In this document: one piece after another, positions 40,432 through 49,495 of the stretch | Layout: the number at the start of each line of letters is the position of its first letter | How positions within the stretch are numbered: the stretch's first letter is position 1 | Assembly: GCA_030428255.1 (NCBI GenBank) | Contig: JAUIBT010000025.1 | Span: forward strand, 1 to 49,620 | Length of the DNA: 49,620 bases | Reading direction: 5' to 3' | From: Alphaproteobacteria bacterium | GTDB lineage: Bacteria > Pseudomonadota > Alphaproteobacteria > UBA7985 > JAUIBT01 | Made by a program: the position numbers and the translations under genes | The notes under the pieces: model-generated | What the model was told of the DNA's origin: nothing | Seen by the model: the letters and a program-made list of their open reading frames with translations, nothing else | Databases searched by the model: none

Positions 40432-40490
40432 CGCGGCTGTGGGTGGCTTCACGGTCCAGGGTACCACTTGCGGCTCGAAAACGGGGGGTT

Positions 40491-40520
40491 GATCATCAAC
40501 CTCGCTTCATGGCATAGTGC
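40491..40520 (+). promoter_or_regulatory. Candidate promoter upstream of apaG
   Basis: TTGATC (40491-40496), an 18-bp spacer, then CATAGT (40515-40520), about 115 bp before the apaG start. Hexamers are moderate matches to the sigma-70 consensus. Weak call. Confidence 0.3.
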
Positions 40521-40635
40521 GCGCGCTTGCGAGTGAACAAGGAAAAGTCTATAAATTCAACGGCGTGTATCACGTGCCCTGAAGTTATACGACTGGGTCG
40601 TTCTCATGGGTTAAACAGGGAAGCAGTGCCTCGGC

Positions 40636-41028
40636 ATGTATATGGCAACTACCTCCGGTATAAGAGTTTCGGTCAAACCCGTATTCTTGGCAGAGCACTC
40701 TTGTGCCGCCGATCAGCATTACGTGTGGCTCTATGATGTTGTGATCGACAATCAAGGCCAGCGCACCGTTCAGCTCATAACGCGCCATTGGAACATCTGC
40801 GATTCCAGTGGCAATCGCCAAGAAGTCTGCGGCCCGGGTGTCGTCGGCGAACAACCCGTATTGCGTCCTGGTGAGTCCTTTCGCTACCAGTCCGGCTGCC
40901 CTTTGCCGACCCCGTCGGGGATCATGGAAGGTCACTTTGAGATGCAGACTGACGCCGGTGAGTTGCTCAAAATTGCCATCCCAGCTTTCTCTCTTGACTC
41001 CCCTTTTGACAGCCTGGTGCTCAACTAG
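40636..41028 (+). CDS. apaG: ApaG protein
   Basis: 130 residues, the full single domain. Family motifs: GIRVSVKPVFLAEHSCAAD, VWLYDVVIDNQGQRTVQLIT, RHWNICDSSGNRQEV, GPGVVGEQPVLRPGESFRYQ and GIMEGHFEMQT. ApaG is a fibronectin type III-like beta-sandwich; in enterobacteria it is linked to cobalt resistance and to diadenosine tetraphosphate metabolism through its apaH neighbour. Here its neighbour is not ApaH, although a calcineurin-type phosphatase occurs elsewhere in the window. Start at ATG 40636; a second ATG two codons later is equally possible. Confidence 0.93.
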   Translation: MYMATTSGIRVSVKPVFLAEHSCAADQHYVWLYDVVIDNQGQRTVQLITRHWNICDSSGNRQEVCGPGVVGEQPVLRPGESFRYQSGCPLPTPSGIMEGHFEMQTDAGELLKIAIPAFSLDSPFDSLVLN

Positions 41029-41160
41029 CGCTGCCCTACTTGGTGCGAAATCATTGGACGCGACCTAAGGCAGTGAATTAGAAGCAAATCTGTCTTGGTG
41101 CTTGCTCCAAGGACACGGGATTCGCTTTCCGCTGATCGTCTCGCTTGGGAGTCCGCCTGC

Positions 41161-42603
41161 ATGGATTTGAAGCCTGTCTTATTCGTCGTTGGCGTCTTGC
41201 TGTGCCTGCTGTCCCTTGCCATGCTGCCGCCAGCATTTGCAGATTGGATCAGCGGACACAGCGTATTTGATTTCATCATCAGTGCCACAATGACCGGTTT
41301 CTTTGGCATAACCTTGGTCTTGGCCTGCTGGCGCGGCAAGTTCGAAATGAACCTGCGCCAGATCTTCTTAATGACCAACTGCCTCTGGCTTTCGATCGCC
41401 GGTTTTGGCGCGCTACCGTTCTTGGTCGCCGATATGGATATGAGCCTGGCGGATGCTTTCTTTGAAGCCATGTCGGGCATTACCACCACCGGATCGACCG
41501 TCATGACGGGCCTGGATGACACCTCGCACGGCATATTACTGTGGCGCGGGATCTTGCAGTGGTTCGGCGGTGTCGGTGTTGTCTTGATGGCCCTGTCGGT
41601 GCTGCCCATGCTCAACGTCGGCGGCATGCAAATGTTTAAGGCCGAGGGCTTTGAGCAGGCGGACAAGCCGCTGCCGCGCGCTGCCGAGATCGCGGCGTCG
41701 GTGGCTTTGATCTATGTCGGTCTGACTTTGCTGGGTATTGTCGCGTTCTATCTGACAGGAATGACGGCATTTGACGCTTTGATCCACGCCATGACCGCTT
41801 TGTCGACGGGGGGCTATTCGACCTCCGATGAATCGCTGGGCCATTGGGCCGAGCCTGGGGTGCAGGTGGTGGCCATCACCCTGATGATTTTGGGCTCGCT
41901 GCCCTTTGCGCTCTATATCTCCTACCTACGCAATGGCCTCAGCGGTTTGCATTTCGATGCTCAGAGCCGGGGGTTTTTGGTGCTGCTGGCGGTCTTGGTG
42001 TTGATTATGACCGGCTGGGTTTGGTTTAATTTGGATGTCAGCTTTTCCCACGCCCTCAGTTTGGCCGCCTTCAACGTCACCAGTATTATGACCGGTACGG
42101 GCTTCGCCTCGGCGGACTACAGCGCTTGGGGGCCCTTTGCCAACACCTTCTTTGTGGTCATCATGTTCTTTGGCGGCTGTGCGGGCTCGACAACCTGCGG
42201 GATAAAGATCTTCCGTCTCCAGGTCTTGCTGGCCGGCGCGCGCATGCAGTTGGCCCAGTTGCTGGAGCCGCGCGGCGTGTTCGTGGCCTCCTATGACGGG
42301 CGACGAGTTTCGGCTTCGGTCTTGCAGTCGGTGACCTACTTCTTTTTCCTGTTTATTCTGTCCTTTGCAGTGCTGGCCTTGGCGCTGGCCGCAACGGGGC
42401 TGGATTTCACCATTGCCATCAGCTCGGCGGCGACGGCGATTTGCAACGTTGGGCCAGGCATTGGGGAGGTGGTGGGGCCAGCGGGCAACTTCTCAAGCCT
42501 CAACGAGCCCGCCAAGTGGCTCATGGCCATCGGCATGCTGGTCGGGCGCCTTGAGGTCTTTTCTGTGATGATCTTGCTGTTACCGCGCTTTTGGCAGCCC
42601 TAG
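41161..42603 (+). CDS. trkH: TrkH-family potassium uptake channel
   Basis: 480 residues from ATG 41161 (MDLKPVLFVVGVLL), with GGGAG upstream. An inner-membrane K+ transport protein with four pore-helix repeats. The selectivity-loop segments are seen in order: SGITTTGSTVMTGLDD, ALSTGGYSTSDES, SIMTGTGFASADYS and ICNVGPGIGEVVG. It needs the NAD-binding partner TrkA, which is not nearby. A GGCAGSTTCGIKIFRLQV segment on the cytoplasmic side is family-typical. Probably single gene. Confidence 0.93.
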   Translation: MDLKPVLFVVGVLLCLLSLAMLPPAFADWISGHSVFDFIISATMTGFFGITLVLACWRGKFEMNLRQIFLMTNCLWLSIAGFGALPFLVADMDMSLADAFFEAMSGITTTGSTVMTGLDDTSHGILLWRGILQWFGGVGVVLMALSVLPMLNVGGMQMFKAEGFEQADKPLPRAAEIAASVALIYVGLTLLGIVAFYLTGMTAFDALIHAMTALSTGGYSTSDESLGHWAEPGVQVVAITLMILGSLPFALYISYLRNGLSGLHFDAQSRGFLVLLAVLVLIMTGWVWFNLDVSFSHALSLAAFNVTSIMTGTGFASADYSAWGPFANTFFVVIMFFGGCAGSTTCGIKIFRLQVLLAGARMQLAQLLEPRGVFVASYDGRRVSASVLQSVTYFFFLFILSFAVLALALAATGLDFTIAISSAATAICNVGPGIGEVVGPAGNFSSLNEPAKWLMAIGMLVGRLEVFSVMILLLPRFWQP

Positions 42604-42633
42604 CGTCGAGTCCCCAGCCTTGAACGTTAGTGC

Positions 42634-42653
42634 CGAGGCGAATTGCGGCCTCG
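42634..42653. other. Hairpin CGAGGC-N8-GCCTCG after trkH
   Basis: Perfect 6-bp stem (42634-42639 with 42648-42653) about 30 bp beyond the trkH stop, closely followed by a second small dyad GCGAT-AGC-ATCGC (42658-42670). No T tract, so a rho-independent terminator is not supported. Confidence 0.35.
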
Positions 42654-42808
42654 ACCCGCGATAGCATCGCTCTAAATCAGCAGAATGCAGCTTATGCGCA
42701 GGCTGGGTCATGGTGGGTGTTGCAAGGCGCTCACAAGGGCGTGGTTGCGCTAGCAAGGGGTCGTAAGCTGATCTAAAACGGCCTCCTGACAAATCCTATG
42801 AGCCCGCC

Positions 42809-44590
42809 ATGCGTTCCCTTGTTCAAATTGCTGTCAATCTGTTGGTCATCGCGCTGGTCGCGCTCGGCGGCTACGCCATTCTCAATATGTTCGAGCCCAA
42901 AGAGGGGCGGCGCTTTTCCATGCCGCGGTCTGAGAAAAGCTGGACGGTTGACGGTCAGCGCGCAGAGCCAGGCGACTACCGCGCGCGCCTCAGCGCCTAC
43001 GGTCGCTTGCAGTCTGCACGGTCCTTGGCCGTGCGTGCGCCCCTATCGGGCACGGCGATGAGTTTGGGCGACGCCATGGCCAACGGCGGGCAGGTCGAAC
43101 AGGGGGCTTTATTGGTCGAAATTGACCCGGTATCGCTGAACCGCCAGGTCGAGCAGATCAAGACTCAATTGGCCGAGCTGGATGCACAAATCGCAGAGGC
43201 AGGTCTCAATTTGCGCCTTCTCAAGGGCCAGCTTGAGCGCGACCGTGCTCAATTGACTTTGGCGCAAAACGAGGAAGCCCGTTCGGCGGAGTTGGTCGAG
43301 CAAGGCTTTGCCACCACGACGCAACTGGATCAGGCGCGGCGCTCGGCGCTGAGTGCGGAGCAAGCCGTGTTCCAGCGTGAGCAGGCCATCGAGCAAGCCC
43401 AGTCGCGCAGCTTGCAATTGCAGCAGTCCAAATTGCGCCTAACCTCGCAGCGCGATGAGGCTTTGGACCGCGCACAGGACAGCCGTATCTTGGCGCCCAT
43501 GGCGGGAGTTTTGAGCGAAGTTGCCGTGGCGCAGGGCGAGGAAATCAACGCCAACGCGGTGTTGGCCCGCTTGCAGAGTGTGCGTGACCTGGAAGTGGAA
43601 TTTGAGCTGTCCGAACGTGACTTTGCGCGCTTTATCGACCCCGCCACTGGCCGCAATCTTTTGGTTGGCTCAACGGCCAGCGTGGCCTGGAGCCCAGGCC
43701 CCACGCCTTTGACCTTTGACGCGACTGTTGAACGCTTTGCGCCTGCCTTGAACCAGCAAACTGCGGGTGTCTTGGTTTTTGCCAGCTTGCAACTCGCGCC
43801 AGAGCAGGCTAGCCCACCGCTGGCGGCCTTTGTGGAAGTGACCTTGATGGACCGCCCTTACCAAAACGTACTGCAATTGCCGCAATCGGCTCTGCATGCG
43901 GGCTCGCGGGTGTTTGAGATTGGTCGCGATCGGCGGCTGATCGGCCACGAGGCGGTGCGGCTGCGCGATGAGGGGTCGACCGTGGTGCTGCGGGTTCAGG
44001 GCTTGCCCGAGGGCGCTTGCTTGATGACCACCAATCTGCCGGTGGCAGGCGATGGGGTGAAGGTCGCCATGGTGGGTGATCCCGCGCCGCGCGCCTTAGG
44101 AGCTGGCGGCAGACCAGGGGGACGCCCTGGGACCAGACCCGAAGGTAGTCCAGGAGGTAGACCGGGAGGTAGACCAGGGAGCGCAGCAGGTGGCGCGCAA
44201 GCCGCCGATCAAAGTGCGGAGCAGAGCGCGCCGCAAGGTGATGGATCGAGCATACGGGGGCAAGCCAACAGCGGCCCCGACAAGCCGGGTGGTCGGCCCA
44301 AACCGCAAGATTTGGGCGATCCTTGCGACCACCTAACCGCGCAGCCGTCTGATTCCGCTCAAGGCGATGCGATGAAGAAAGGCCAGCGTCGCCAGGGCCA
44401 GGAACGCCAGGGCCAGGAACGCCAGGGCCAGGAACGCCAGGGCCAGGAACGCCAGAGCCAGGAACGCCAGGGCCAGCGTCGCCAGGGTGAGGGACGCCAG
44501 GGTGAGGGACGCCAGGGTGAGGGACGCAAAGGCCAGCCACAGAGCGGCGCCCAGACCCCGGCCCCAAAAGAAGCGGCGTCGCATGACTAG
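42809..44590 (+). CDS. RND efflux periplasmic adaptor (MFP/HlyD family) with a repetitive C-terminal tail
   Basis: 593 residues. N-terminal membrane anchor (about 4-26), then barrel-sandwich hybrid halves around a long coiled-coil hairpin (about 105-215: VSLNRQVEQIKTQLAELDAQ...), a lipoyl half (DSRILAPMAGVLSEVAVAQGEEI) and beta-barrel segments to about 430. The adaptor links an RND pump to an outer membrane channel. The normal domain ends near residue 430; the last 160 residues are Gly/Arg/Pro-rich (GGRPGGRPG), then polar Gln/Arg repeats (RQGQE, RQGEG), unlike other adaptors. The RND pump gene follows 56 bp downstream. Confidence 0.85.
   Translation: MRSLVQIAVNLLVIALVALGGYAILNMFEPKEGRRFSMPRSEKSWTVDGQRAEPGDYRARLSAYGRLQSARSLAVRAPLSGTAMSLGDAMANGGQVEQGALLVEIDPVSLNRQVEQIKTQLAELDAQIAEAGLNLRLLKGQLERDRAQLTLAQNEEARSAELVEQGFATTTQLDQARRSALSAEQAVFQREQAIEQAQSRSLQLQQSKLRLTSQRDEALDRAQDSRILAPMAGVLSEVAVAQGEEINANAVLARLQSVRDLEVEFELSERDFARFIDPATGRNLLVGSTASVAWSPGPTPLTFDATVERFAPALNQQTAGVLVFASLQLAPEQASPPLAAFVEVTLMDRPYQNVLQLPQSALHAGSRVFEIGRDRRLIGHEAVRLRDEGSTVVLRVQGLPEGACLMTTNLPVAGDGVKVAMVGDPAPRALGAGGRPGGRPGTRPEGSPGGRPGGRPGSAAGGAQAADQSAEQSAPQGDGSSIRGQANSGPDKPGGRPKPQDLGDPCDHLTAQPSDSAQGDAMKKGQRRQGQERQGQERQGQERQGQERQSQERQGQRRQGEGRQGEGRQGEGRKGQPQSGAQTPAPKEAASHD
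44390..44524 (+). repeat. 15-bp tandem array in the adaptor tail, nine units
   Basis: Unit CGCCAGGGCCAGGAA encodes RQGQE. Units start at 44390, 44405, 44420, 44435, 44450 (one change to AGCCAG), 44465, 44480, 44495 and 44510; the last three read CGCCAGGGTGAGGGA (RQGEG). Near identity indicates recent slippage expansion. Confidence 0.92.
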
Positions 44591-44646
44591 AGCGCTGCGG
44601 GCTGCCGGCGATGACCGGCGGTGCGAGCAGCGATGAGGAGAGCGCC

Positions 44647-47600
44647 ATGAGCGATCACAAGACCCCAAATCAGCACGAACCATCGGGCAGCGACAAACCT
44701 GGATCGCGCGAAGCCTTTAAGCAGGTCGTAGACCAGGCCATCGCGCACGCCAGCCATCGCGGCGGCCTGTTGGGCGGCCTGGCGCGCCACCGCACCGCAG
44801 CGAATTTGCTGATGGTCTTGCTGCTCATGGCGGGTATCTGGGCGGTGTCGCGGATCCAAACCCAGTTTTTCCCCGACGCCTCGCGCGACCTTATCCGCGT
44901 GTCGGTGGCCTGGTCGGGTGCGACCGCCGACGACATCGACCGCGGCATCGTCGATTTGCTGGAGCCGCAGTTACGCTTTTTGGACAAGGTGGAGACCATC
45001 AGTTCCAGCTCCTCGACCGGTTCGGCGCGCATCTCGCTGTTCTACGAGCCCGGCACCGACATGCAACAAGCGCTGTCTGAAGTGGAGACAGCGCTGTCGC
45101 AAGCAGGCAATCTGCCAGACGGCGCAGAGGAGCCGCGCGCCAGCCAAGCGGTGCGCTTTGAGACCATCTCTCGGCTGGTCCTGTCCGGTCCTTATAGCGA
45201 GGCAGCCTTGCAGCAGTGGGCCGTTGACCTGCGCGACGACTTGCTGAGCGCGGGCATCGACCGCGTGAGCCTGCGCGGTGTGCGCGAGCAACAGATCGTC
45301 GCCGAGGTCTCAAACTATACGCTGCGCAAGCTGGGGCTGACCCTGGATCAGGTGGCCCAACAGGTGCGCGCGGCCTCCAGCGACATCCCTGCCGGTGAGA
45401 TTGGTGACGGCCGCTCCTTGGTGCGCTCTTTGGGACGCATTCAGGGGGCACGCGATCTGCGAGAGATTGAGATCGTCTCGCAAAGCTCGGGCGCTAAGAT
45501 CACCTTGGGCGAGCTGGCGCAGGTTAGCCAGATCTATGATCCCGACCAGCCGCAGTTGTTCCGCGACGGCAACCCAGCGGTGGAGCTGCAAATTCAGCGC
45601 TCGCTGACTGCGGACTCGCTGAAGTCGGCGGCCATCGTTGATAAGAAACTGGCCGAATGGCAAGCCAGTGCGCCCGAAACGCTCAAGGTCGAGCAGTACT
45701 CCAAGCAGACCGACTACCTGCGCGCGCGGATCGGCTTGCTGTTGAAGAACGGCGTTGGCGGCATGCTGTTGGTGCTGATCGTGCTGTTCGTCTTTATGAA
45801 CACCCGTAGCGCCATATGGGTCGCGGCGGGCATTCCCACGGCACTGTTGGTCACGGTGGCGATCATGCTGATGATGAACCTAACCATCAATATGATCTCG
45901 GTCTTCGCCATGCTGCTGACCTTAGGCATTATCGTCGATGACGCCATCGTGGTTTCAGAGCACTCGGAGACGCTGTTTCGCCGCGGGGCCAGCGCCGAGG
46001 AAGCCGCAATCGGTGGGGCCAAGCGCATGTTCTTTCCCGTGCTGTCGTCTTCGCTGACGACGGTGGCGGCCTTTGCGCCCTTGCTGCTGATCGGCGGCTT
46101 TATGGGGCGCTTCATGGCCGACATCCCTATCGTGGTCTCTATCGTAATTGTCGCCTCTTTGATCGAGTGCTTCTTGGTGCTGCCTGGCCATATGCGCCAC
46201 GCCCTGGGAGCGCTGGAGAAGGGCGAAAAACGCCCGACGGCGCTGCGCGCGGGTATCGATGACGGCTTTCGGTTCTTCCGCGAACGCATGTTCCGGCCGG
46301 TGGTAGCGCTGGCGGTCAGGCTGCGCTATGGCGTCGTGGCCCTGACGGTGCTCAGCCTGGTTTGGTCGGTCGCCATGGTCACCAGCGGCACCCTTCCTTT
46401 CACCTTCTTTTCAGTCCCCGACGGTGAGCGGGTGCGTCAGGAAGTGCGCATGGTGGCGGGAGCCTCGAGGGAGCAAACCGCAACCATGGTTAGAGAAATG
46501 GAGCGCGCCTTTTGGGTGGCCATGGACAAGGTCATGACCGATAAGCCTAGCGATCCGGCCTTCGTCGAACAGCGCAGCCAGCAGGGTTTGCACCCGGCTG
46601 TGGACATGATGCTAGCCGAGATCGAAGGGTCCGGTTCGGGCAATATCGCCGCCGAACTGGTGCCCGCAGATCAACGCGGTTTTTCCAACCGCGATCTGGT
46701 GCGAGTCTGGACGCAAGAAATCAAGCGCGTTGGCGCAGTGGAATCGCTGGTCACTCGGCGAGGACGCTTTGGCGGCTCGGCAACCGATATCGACTTTGAG
46801 ATCATTGGCTCAGACATCGAGCGGCTGAAAGAGGTGTCTTTGCAGGTTCAAGGCTTGATGGCCCAAGTGCCTGGCCTTGAGGCCATCCAGGACGATTTGC
46901 CCTATGGCACGCCTGAGAAAATCATCCGCCTCAACCGCCAGGGCCGCGCGCTGGGCCTGTCACTGGAGCAGGTGGGCCGCCAACTGCGCAGCGCCATTGA
47001 GGGCGTGGAGGTCGAGCGGCTGCAACGCGGCGACCAAGAAACCCCGGTCATTTTGCGGCTGTCGTCTAGCGACGCCCAAAACCTGGCGCTGGGCGAGGTG
47101 ACCATTTCCAACAATGGCGGGGACTTGCTGCGGCTCAGCGATATCGCCAGCATCGAGGACAAGGTGGGGCTGTCGCAGATCCTGCGCGAGGACGGCCAGC
47201 GCCTGATCTCAGTCACCGCCGATCTGGTGGACGAAGAGGGCGACGCCAACGCTGCGATTGAGCAGCTCAAGACGCGTGGCATTGGCGCACTGGTCGAGCG
47301 CGCGGGCCTGAAGTGGCGCTTCGCGGGCGAGGCCGAGGAGCAGCGCGAGGCCTTCAGCGATTTTCGCACCGCAGTGGCGGTGGCTCTGGTCACCATGTAC
47401 GTCGTTCTGGCCTGGGTATTTGGCTCCTACAGTCAGCCAATAATCGTCATGCTGTCTATTCCCTTTGGCTTCGTCGGCGCGGTTGCTGGGCTCTATTGGC
47501 TGGGCTATCCGCTGTCCTTCTTGGCGCTAATTGCTTTGGCTGGACTGTCGGGCATTATCGTCAATGACTCCATCATTCTGGTCTCGACCATCAACGAGCT

Positions 47601-47910
47601 GAAGGCCCGCATGCCGGTCTATAAGGCCATCGTTGAGGGCTCGACCGAGCGCCTGCGGGCGGTTTTGCTCACCACCACGACCACCATGGGCGGTCTGGCA
47701 CCCATGCTGTTTGAGACCAGCCGCCAGGCCAAGTTCTTGATCCCGATGGCGGTGGTGATCGTCTTTGGCTTGGCCTTCGCAACCCTGGTGGTGCTGGTGT
47801 TCGTGCCGGCTCTGCTGGCGATCTTTGAGGATGTCGGGCGGATGCTGCGGCGGGTGTTTGGCTGGGGTCGGCGCGCCCGCGGGCCTGAGGCTGTGCAACC
47901 GGGCGAATAG
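44647..47910 (+). CDS. RND efflux pump (AcrB/HAE-like inner-membrane transporter)
   Basis: 1087 residues from ATG 44647 with GAGGAG upstream. Twelve membrane helices with two large periplasmic loops. The first helix starts near residue 58 (NLLMVLLLMAGIWAVSR), and the proton-relay helix 4 carries GIIVDDAIVVSEHSETLF with the paired aspartates. Helices 7-12 are in the C-terminal half (VALVTMYVVLAWVFGSYSQP, GLSGIIVNDSIILVSTINEL). It exports drugs, metabolites or toxic compounds using the proton gradient, together with the adaptor. Compared with AcrB it has an N-terminal cytoplasmic extension of about 55 residues. Substrate unknown; no outer membrane channel gene in the window. Confidence 0.92.
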   Translation: MSDHKTPNQHEPSGSDKPGSREAFKQVVDQAIAHASHRGGLLGGLARHRTAANLLMVLLLMAGIWAVSRIQTQFFPDASRDLIRVSVAWSGATADDIDRGIVDLLEPQLRFLDKVETISSSSSTGSARISLFYEPGTDMQQALSEVETALSQAGNLPDGAEEPRASQAVRFETISRLVLSGPYSEAALQQWAVDLRDDLLSAGIDRVSLRGVREQQIVAEVSNYTLRKLGLTLDQVAQQVRAASSDIPAGEIGDGRSLVRSLGRIQGARDLREIEIVSQSSGAKITLGELAQVSQIYDPDQPQLFRDGNPAVELQIQRSLTADSLKSAAIVDKKLAEWQASAPETLKVEQYSKQTDYLRARIGLLLKNGVGGMLLVLIVLFVFMNTRSAIWVAAGIPTALLVTVAIMLMMNLTINMISVFAMLLTLGIIVDDAIVVSEHSETLFRRGASAEEAAIGGAKRMFFPVLSSSLTTVAAFAPLLLIGGFMGRFMADIPIVVSIVIVASLIECFLVLPGHMRHALGALEKGEKRPTALRAGIDDGFRFFRERMFRPVVALAVRLRYGVVALTVLSLVWSVAMVTSGTLPFTFFSVPDGERVRQEVRMVAGASREQTATMVREMERAFWVAMDKVMTDKPSDPAFVEQRSQQGLHPAVDMMLAEIEGSGSGNIAAELVPADQRGFSNRDLVRVWTQEIKRVGAVESLVTRRGRFGGSATDIDFEIIGSDIERLKEVSLQVQGLMAQVPGLEAIQDDLPYGTPEKIIRLNRQGRALGLSLEQVGRQLRSAIEGVEVERLQRGDQETPVILRLSSSDAQNLALGEVTISNNGGDLLRLSDIASIEDKVGLSQILREDGQRLISVTADLVDEEGDANAAIEQLKTRGIGALVERAGLKWRFAGEAEEQREAFSDFRTAVAVALVTMYVVLAWVFGSYSQPIIVMLSIPFGFVGAVAGLYWLGYPLSFLALIALAGLSGIIVNDSIILVSTINELKARMPVYKAIVEGSTERLRAVLLTTTTTMGGLAPMLFETSRQAKFLIPMAVVIVFGLAFATLVVLVFVPALLAIFEDVGRMLRRVFGWGRRARGPEAVQPGE

Positions 47911-48009
47911 GGGCCTGTGGTGCTTGAGCGCGATTGGCAAAGCCGAGCCTGGCTGCTAGACAGGCGGCCAGCACCCCCAAGCCCGCTCTGGACCGCAAGA
48001 GGCCTGCCC

Positions 48010-48840
48010 ATGTCTTCGTTGATCGTTATCCCCGCCCGCTACGGCTCAACCCGCCTGCCGGGCAAGCCCCTGCTGCCTATCAAGGGCATCGCCATGTTGG
48101 AGCGCGTGGTCAATAAAGCCCGCCAGGCGACAGCCAGCGCAGGCGGCTCGGTCAGCTTGCTGGTGGCGACCGACGACAGCCGCATCCAAGACTTTTGCCA
48201 GGCCAAGGGCTACCCGGTGGTCATGACCGACAGTGATTTGCCGTCCGGCTCGGATCGCTGTTTGGCGGCCTGTCAGGCCTGGGGCGGGCAGGCGGATTTC
48301 ATTTTGAACCTTCAGGGCGACGCACCCTTTACCCCCGCCAGCTATATCGCAGCCATGCTGCAAGCTGCCGAGCAGCACCGCCAAGCGGACATCCTTACCC
48401 CGGTCATTCCGCAGAGCTGGCAAGCGTTGGACGGACTGCGAGCCTCCAAAGCCAAGCCGGGCCAGGCCTTCAGCGGCACCACTTGCGTAGCCGATCAAAG
48501 CGGCCGCGCCTTTTGGTTCTCAAAGGTGATCTTGCCGGCGCTGCGCAAAGAGGACAAGCTGCGTGCGGCGGGGCCTCTGTCGCCCGTCTTGCGCCACGTG
48601 GGGCTGTATGGCTACCGCCGCGCAGCCCTGGAGCGCTTCGTTGCTGCGGGTGAAAGCCACTATGAAGCGCTGGAAGGGCTGGAGCAACTACGCGCGCTCG
48701 AGCTGGGCATGCACATTCAGGTGGTCCGGGTTGAGGCCGCACGCCTGTCGATGTCGGGCGTCGATACCGCCGAGGACTTGAAGCAGGCGGAAGCCTTGAT
48801 CAATCAAGAGGGCGATGATTTCGACCCGAATTTTGTGTGA
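48010..48840 (+). CDS. kdsB: 3-deoxy-manno-octulosonate cytidylyltransferase (KdsB)
   Basis: 276 residues from ATG 48010 (MSSLIVIPARYGSTRLPGKP). It activates Kdo with CTP for lipid A-core synthesis in the cytoplasm. Motifs: IPARYGSTRLPGKPLL (nucleotide binding), VATDDSRI, TDSDLPSGSDR, LQGDAPF (usually V-QGDEP), HVGLYGYRRAALERF, and YEALEGLEQLRALELGMHI. It is longer than the ~245 of typical KdsB, mostly in the middle section (KAKPGQAFSGTTCVADQSGR). Substrate specificity (Kdo versus a related octulosonate) cannot be decided from sequence. Followed 11 bp later by a histidine phosphatase gene. Confidence 0.9.
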   Translation: MSSLIVIPARYGSTRLPGKPLLPIKGIAMLERVVNKARQATASAGGSVSLLVATDDSRIQDFCQAKGYPVVMTDSDLPSGSDRCLAACQAWGGQADFILNLQGDAPFTPASYIAAMLQAAEQHRQADILTPVIPQSWQALDGLRASKAKPGQAFSGTTCVADQSGRAFWFSKVILPALRKEDKLRAAGPLSPVLRHVGLYGYRRAALERFVAAGESHYEALEGLEQLRALELGMHIQVVRVEAARLSMSGVDTAEDLKQAEALINQEGDDFDPNFV

Positions 48841-48851
48841 AGGGCTGAGTT

Positions 48852-49472
48852 ATGAGCGATAAGCGGCTGTTTGTGATCCGGCACGGCAACACCTTTGATG
48901 CGGGCGATGTGATCCGCCGCGTGGGTGGGGGCACAGATCTGCCGCTGTCACGCTCTGGACAGGTGCAGGCTGCGGATCTGGGGCGCTATTTTGCCGATCA
49001 AGGCATCAGACCCGACCTGATTTTGGTCTCACCGCTGAAGCGGACTCAACAGACCGCTGACGCGCTGATCGCCGCCCAGCCGGATTTGCCCGCCTGGCAG
49101 ATCGAGCCGCGACTGAACGAATTGGACTATGGCTCCGATGAGGGCTTGCCGGAGGACGAGGTGGTGGCGCGCTTGGGCGCGGATGCGCTGGAAGCCTGGG
49201 ACCGCTACGCGCAGGTGCCGGACGGCTGGCGCATCGACCCGGCGGCGTTGGTCATGGATTGGAGCCTGCTGCTGGAGGCGCTGCGCCAAAGCCCGGCCCA
49301 GACGATTGTTCTGGTGACCAGCAACGGCACGGCGCGCTTTATCTTGCCGCTGTGCGAAGGCGCGCAGGTCGAGAGCATCAAGCTGAAGACGGCGGCCTTT
49401 TGTGAGCTGGCGCTGCCTGAACAGGACCGCCCGCGCATTTTGACTTGGAACCAGCGCGCGCCTAAGGATTGA
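48852..49472 (+). CDS. Histidine phosphatase-family protein lacking the second histidine
   Basis: 206 residues. The N-terminal RHGNT (R10, H11) is the RHG motif of the phosphoglycerate mutase/phosphatase superfamily, R64 (PLKRTQQTA) is the second phosphate-pocket arginine and E90 (LNELDYG) is the acidic residue. The usual second catalytic His (in SHGG-type motifs) is replaced by N158 in LVTSNGTARF. The enzyme may be inactive, altered, or a regulatory protein. It starts 11 bp after kdsB, so it may act in Kdo metabolism. Last gene before the IS630 element. Confidence 0.82.
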   Translation: MSDKRLFVIRHGNTFDAGDVIRRVGGGTDLPLSRSGQVQAADLGRYFADQGIRPDLILVSPLKRTQQTADALIAAQPDLPAWQIEPRLNELDYGSDEGLPEDEVVARLGADALEAWDRYAQVPDGWRIDPAALVMDWSLLLEALRQSPAQTIVLVTSNGTARFILPLCEGAQVESIKLKTAAFCELALPEQDRPRILTWNQRAPKD

Positions 49473-49495
49473 GCCGCACTGTCGCTAACCGTGGC

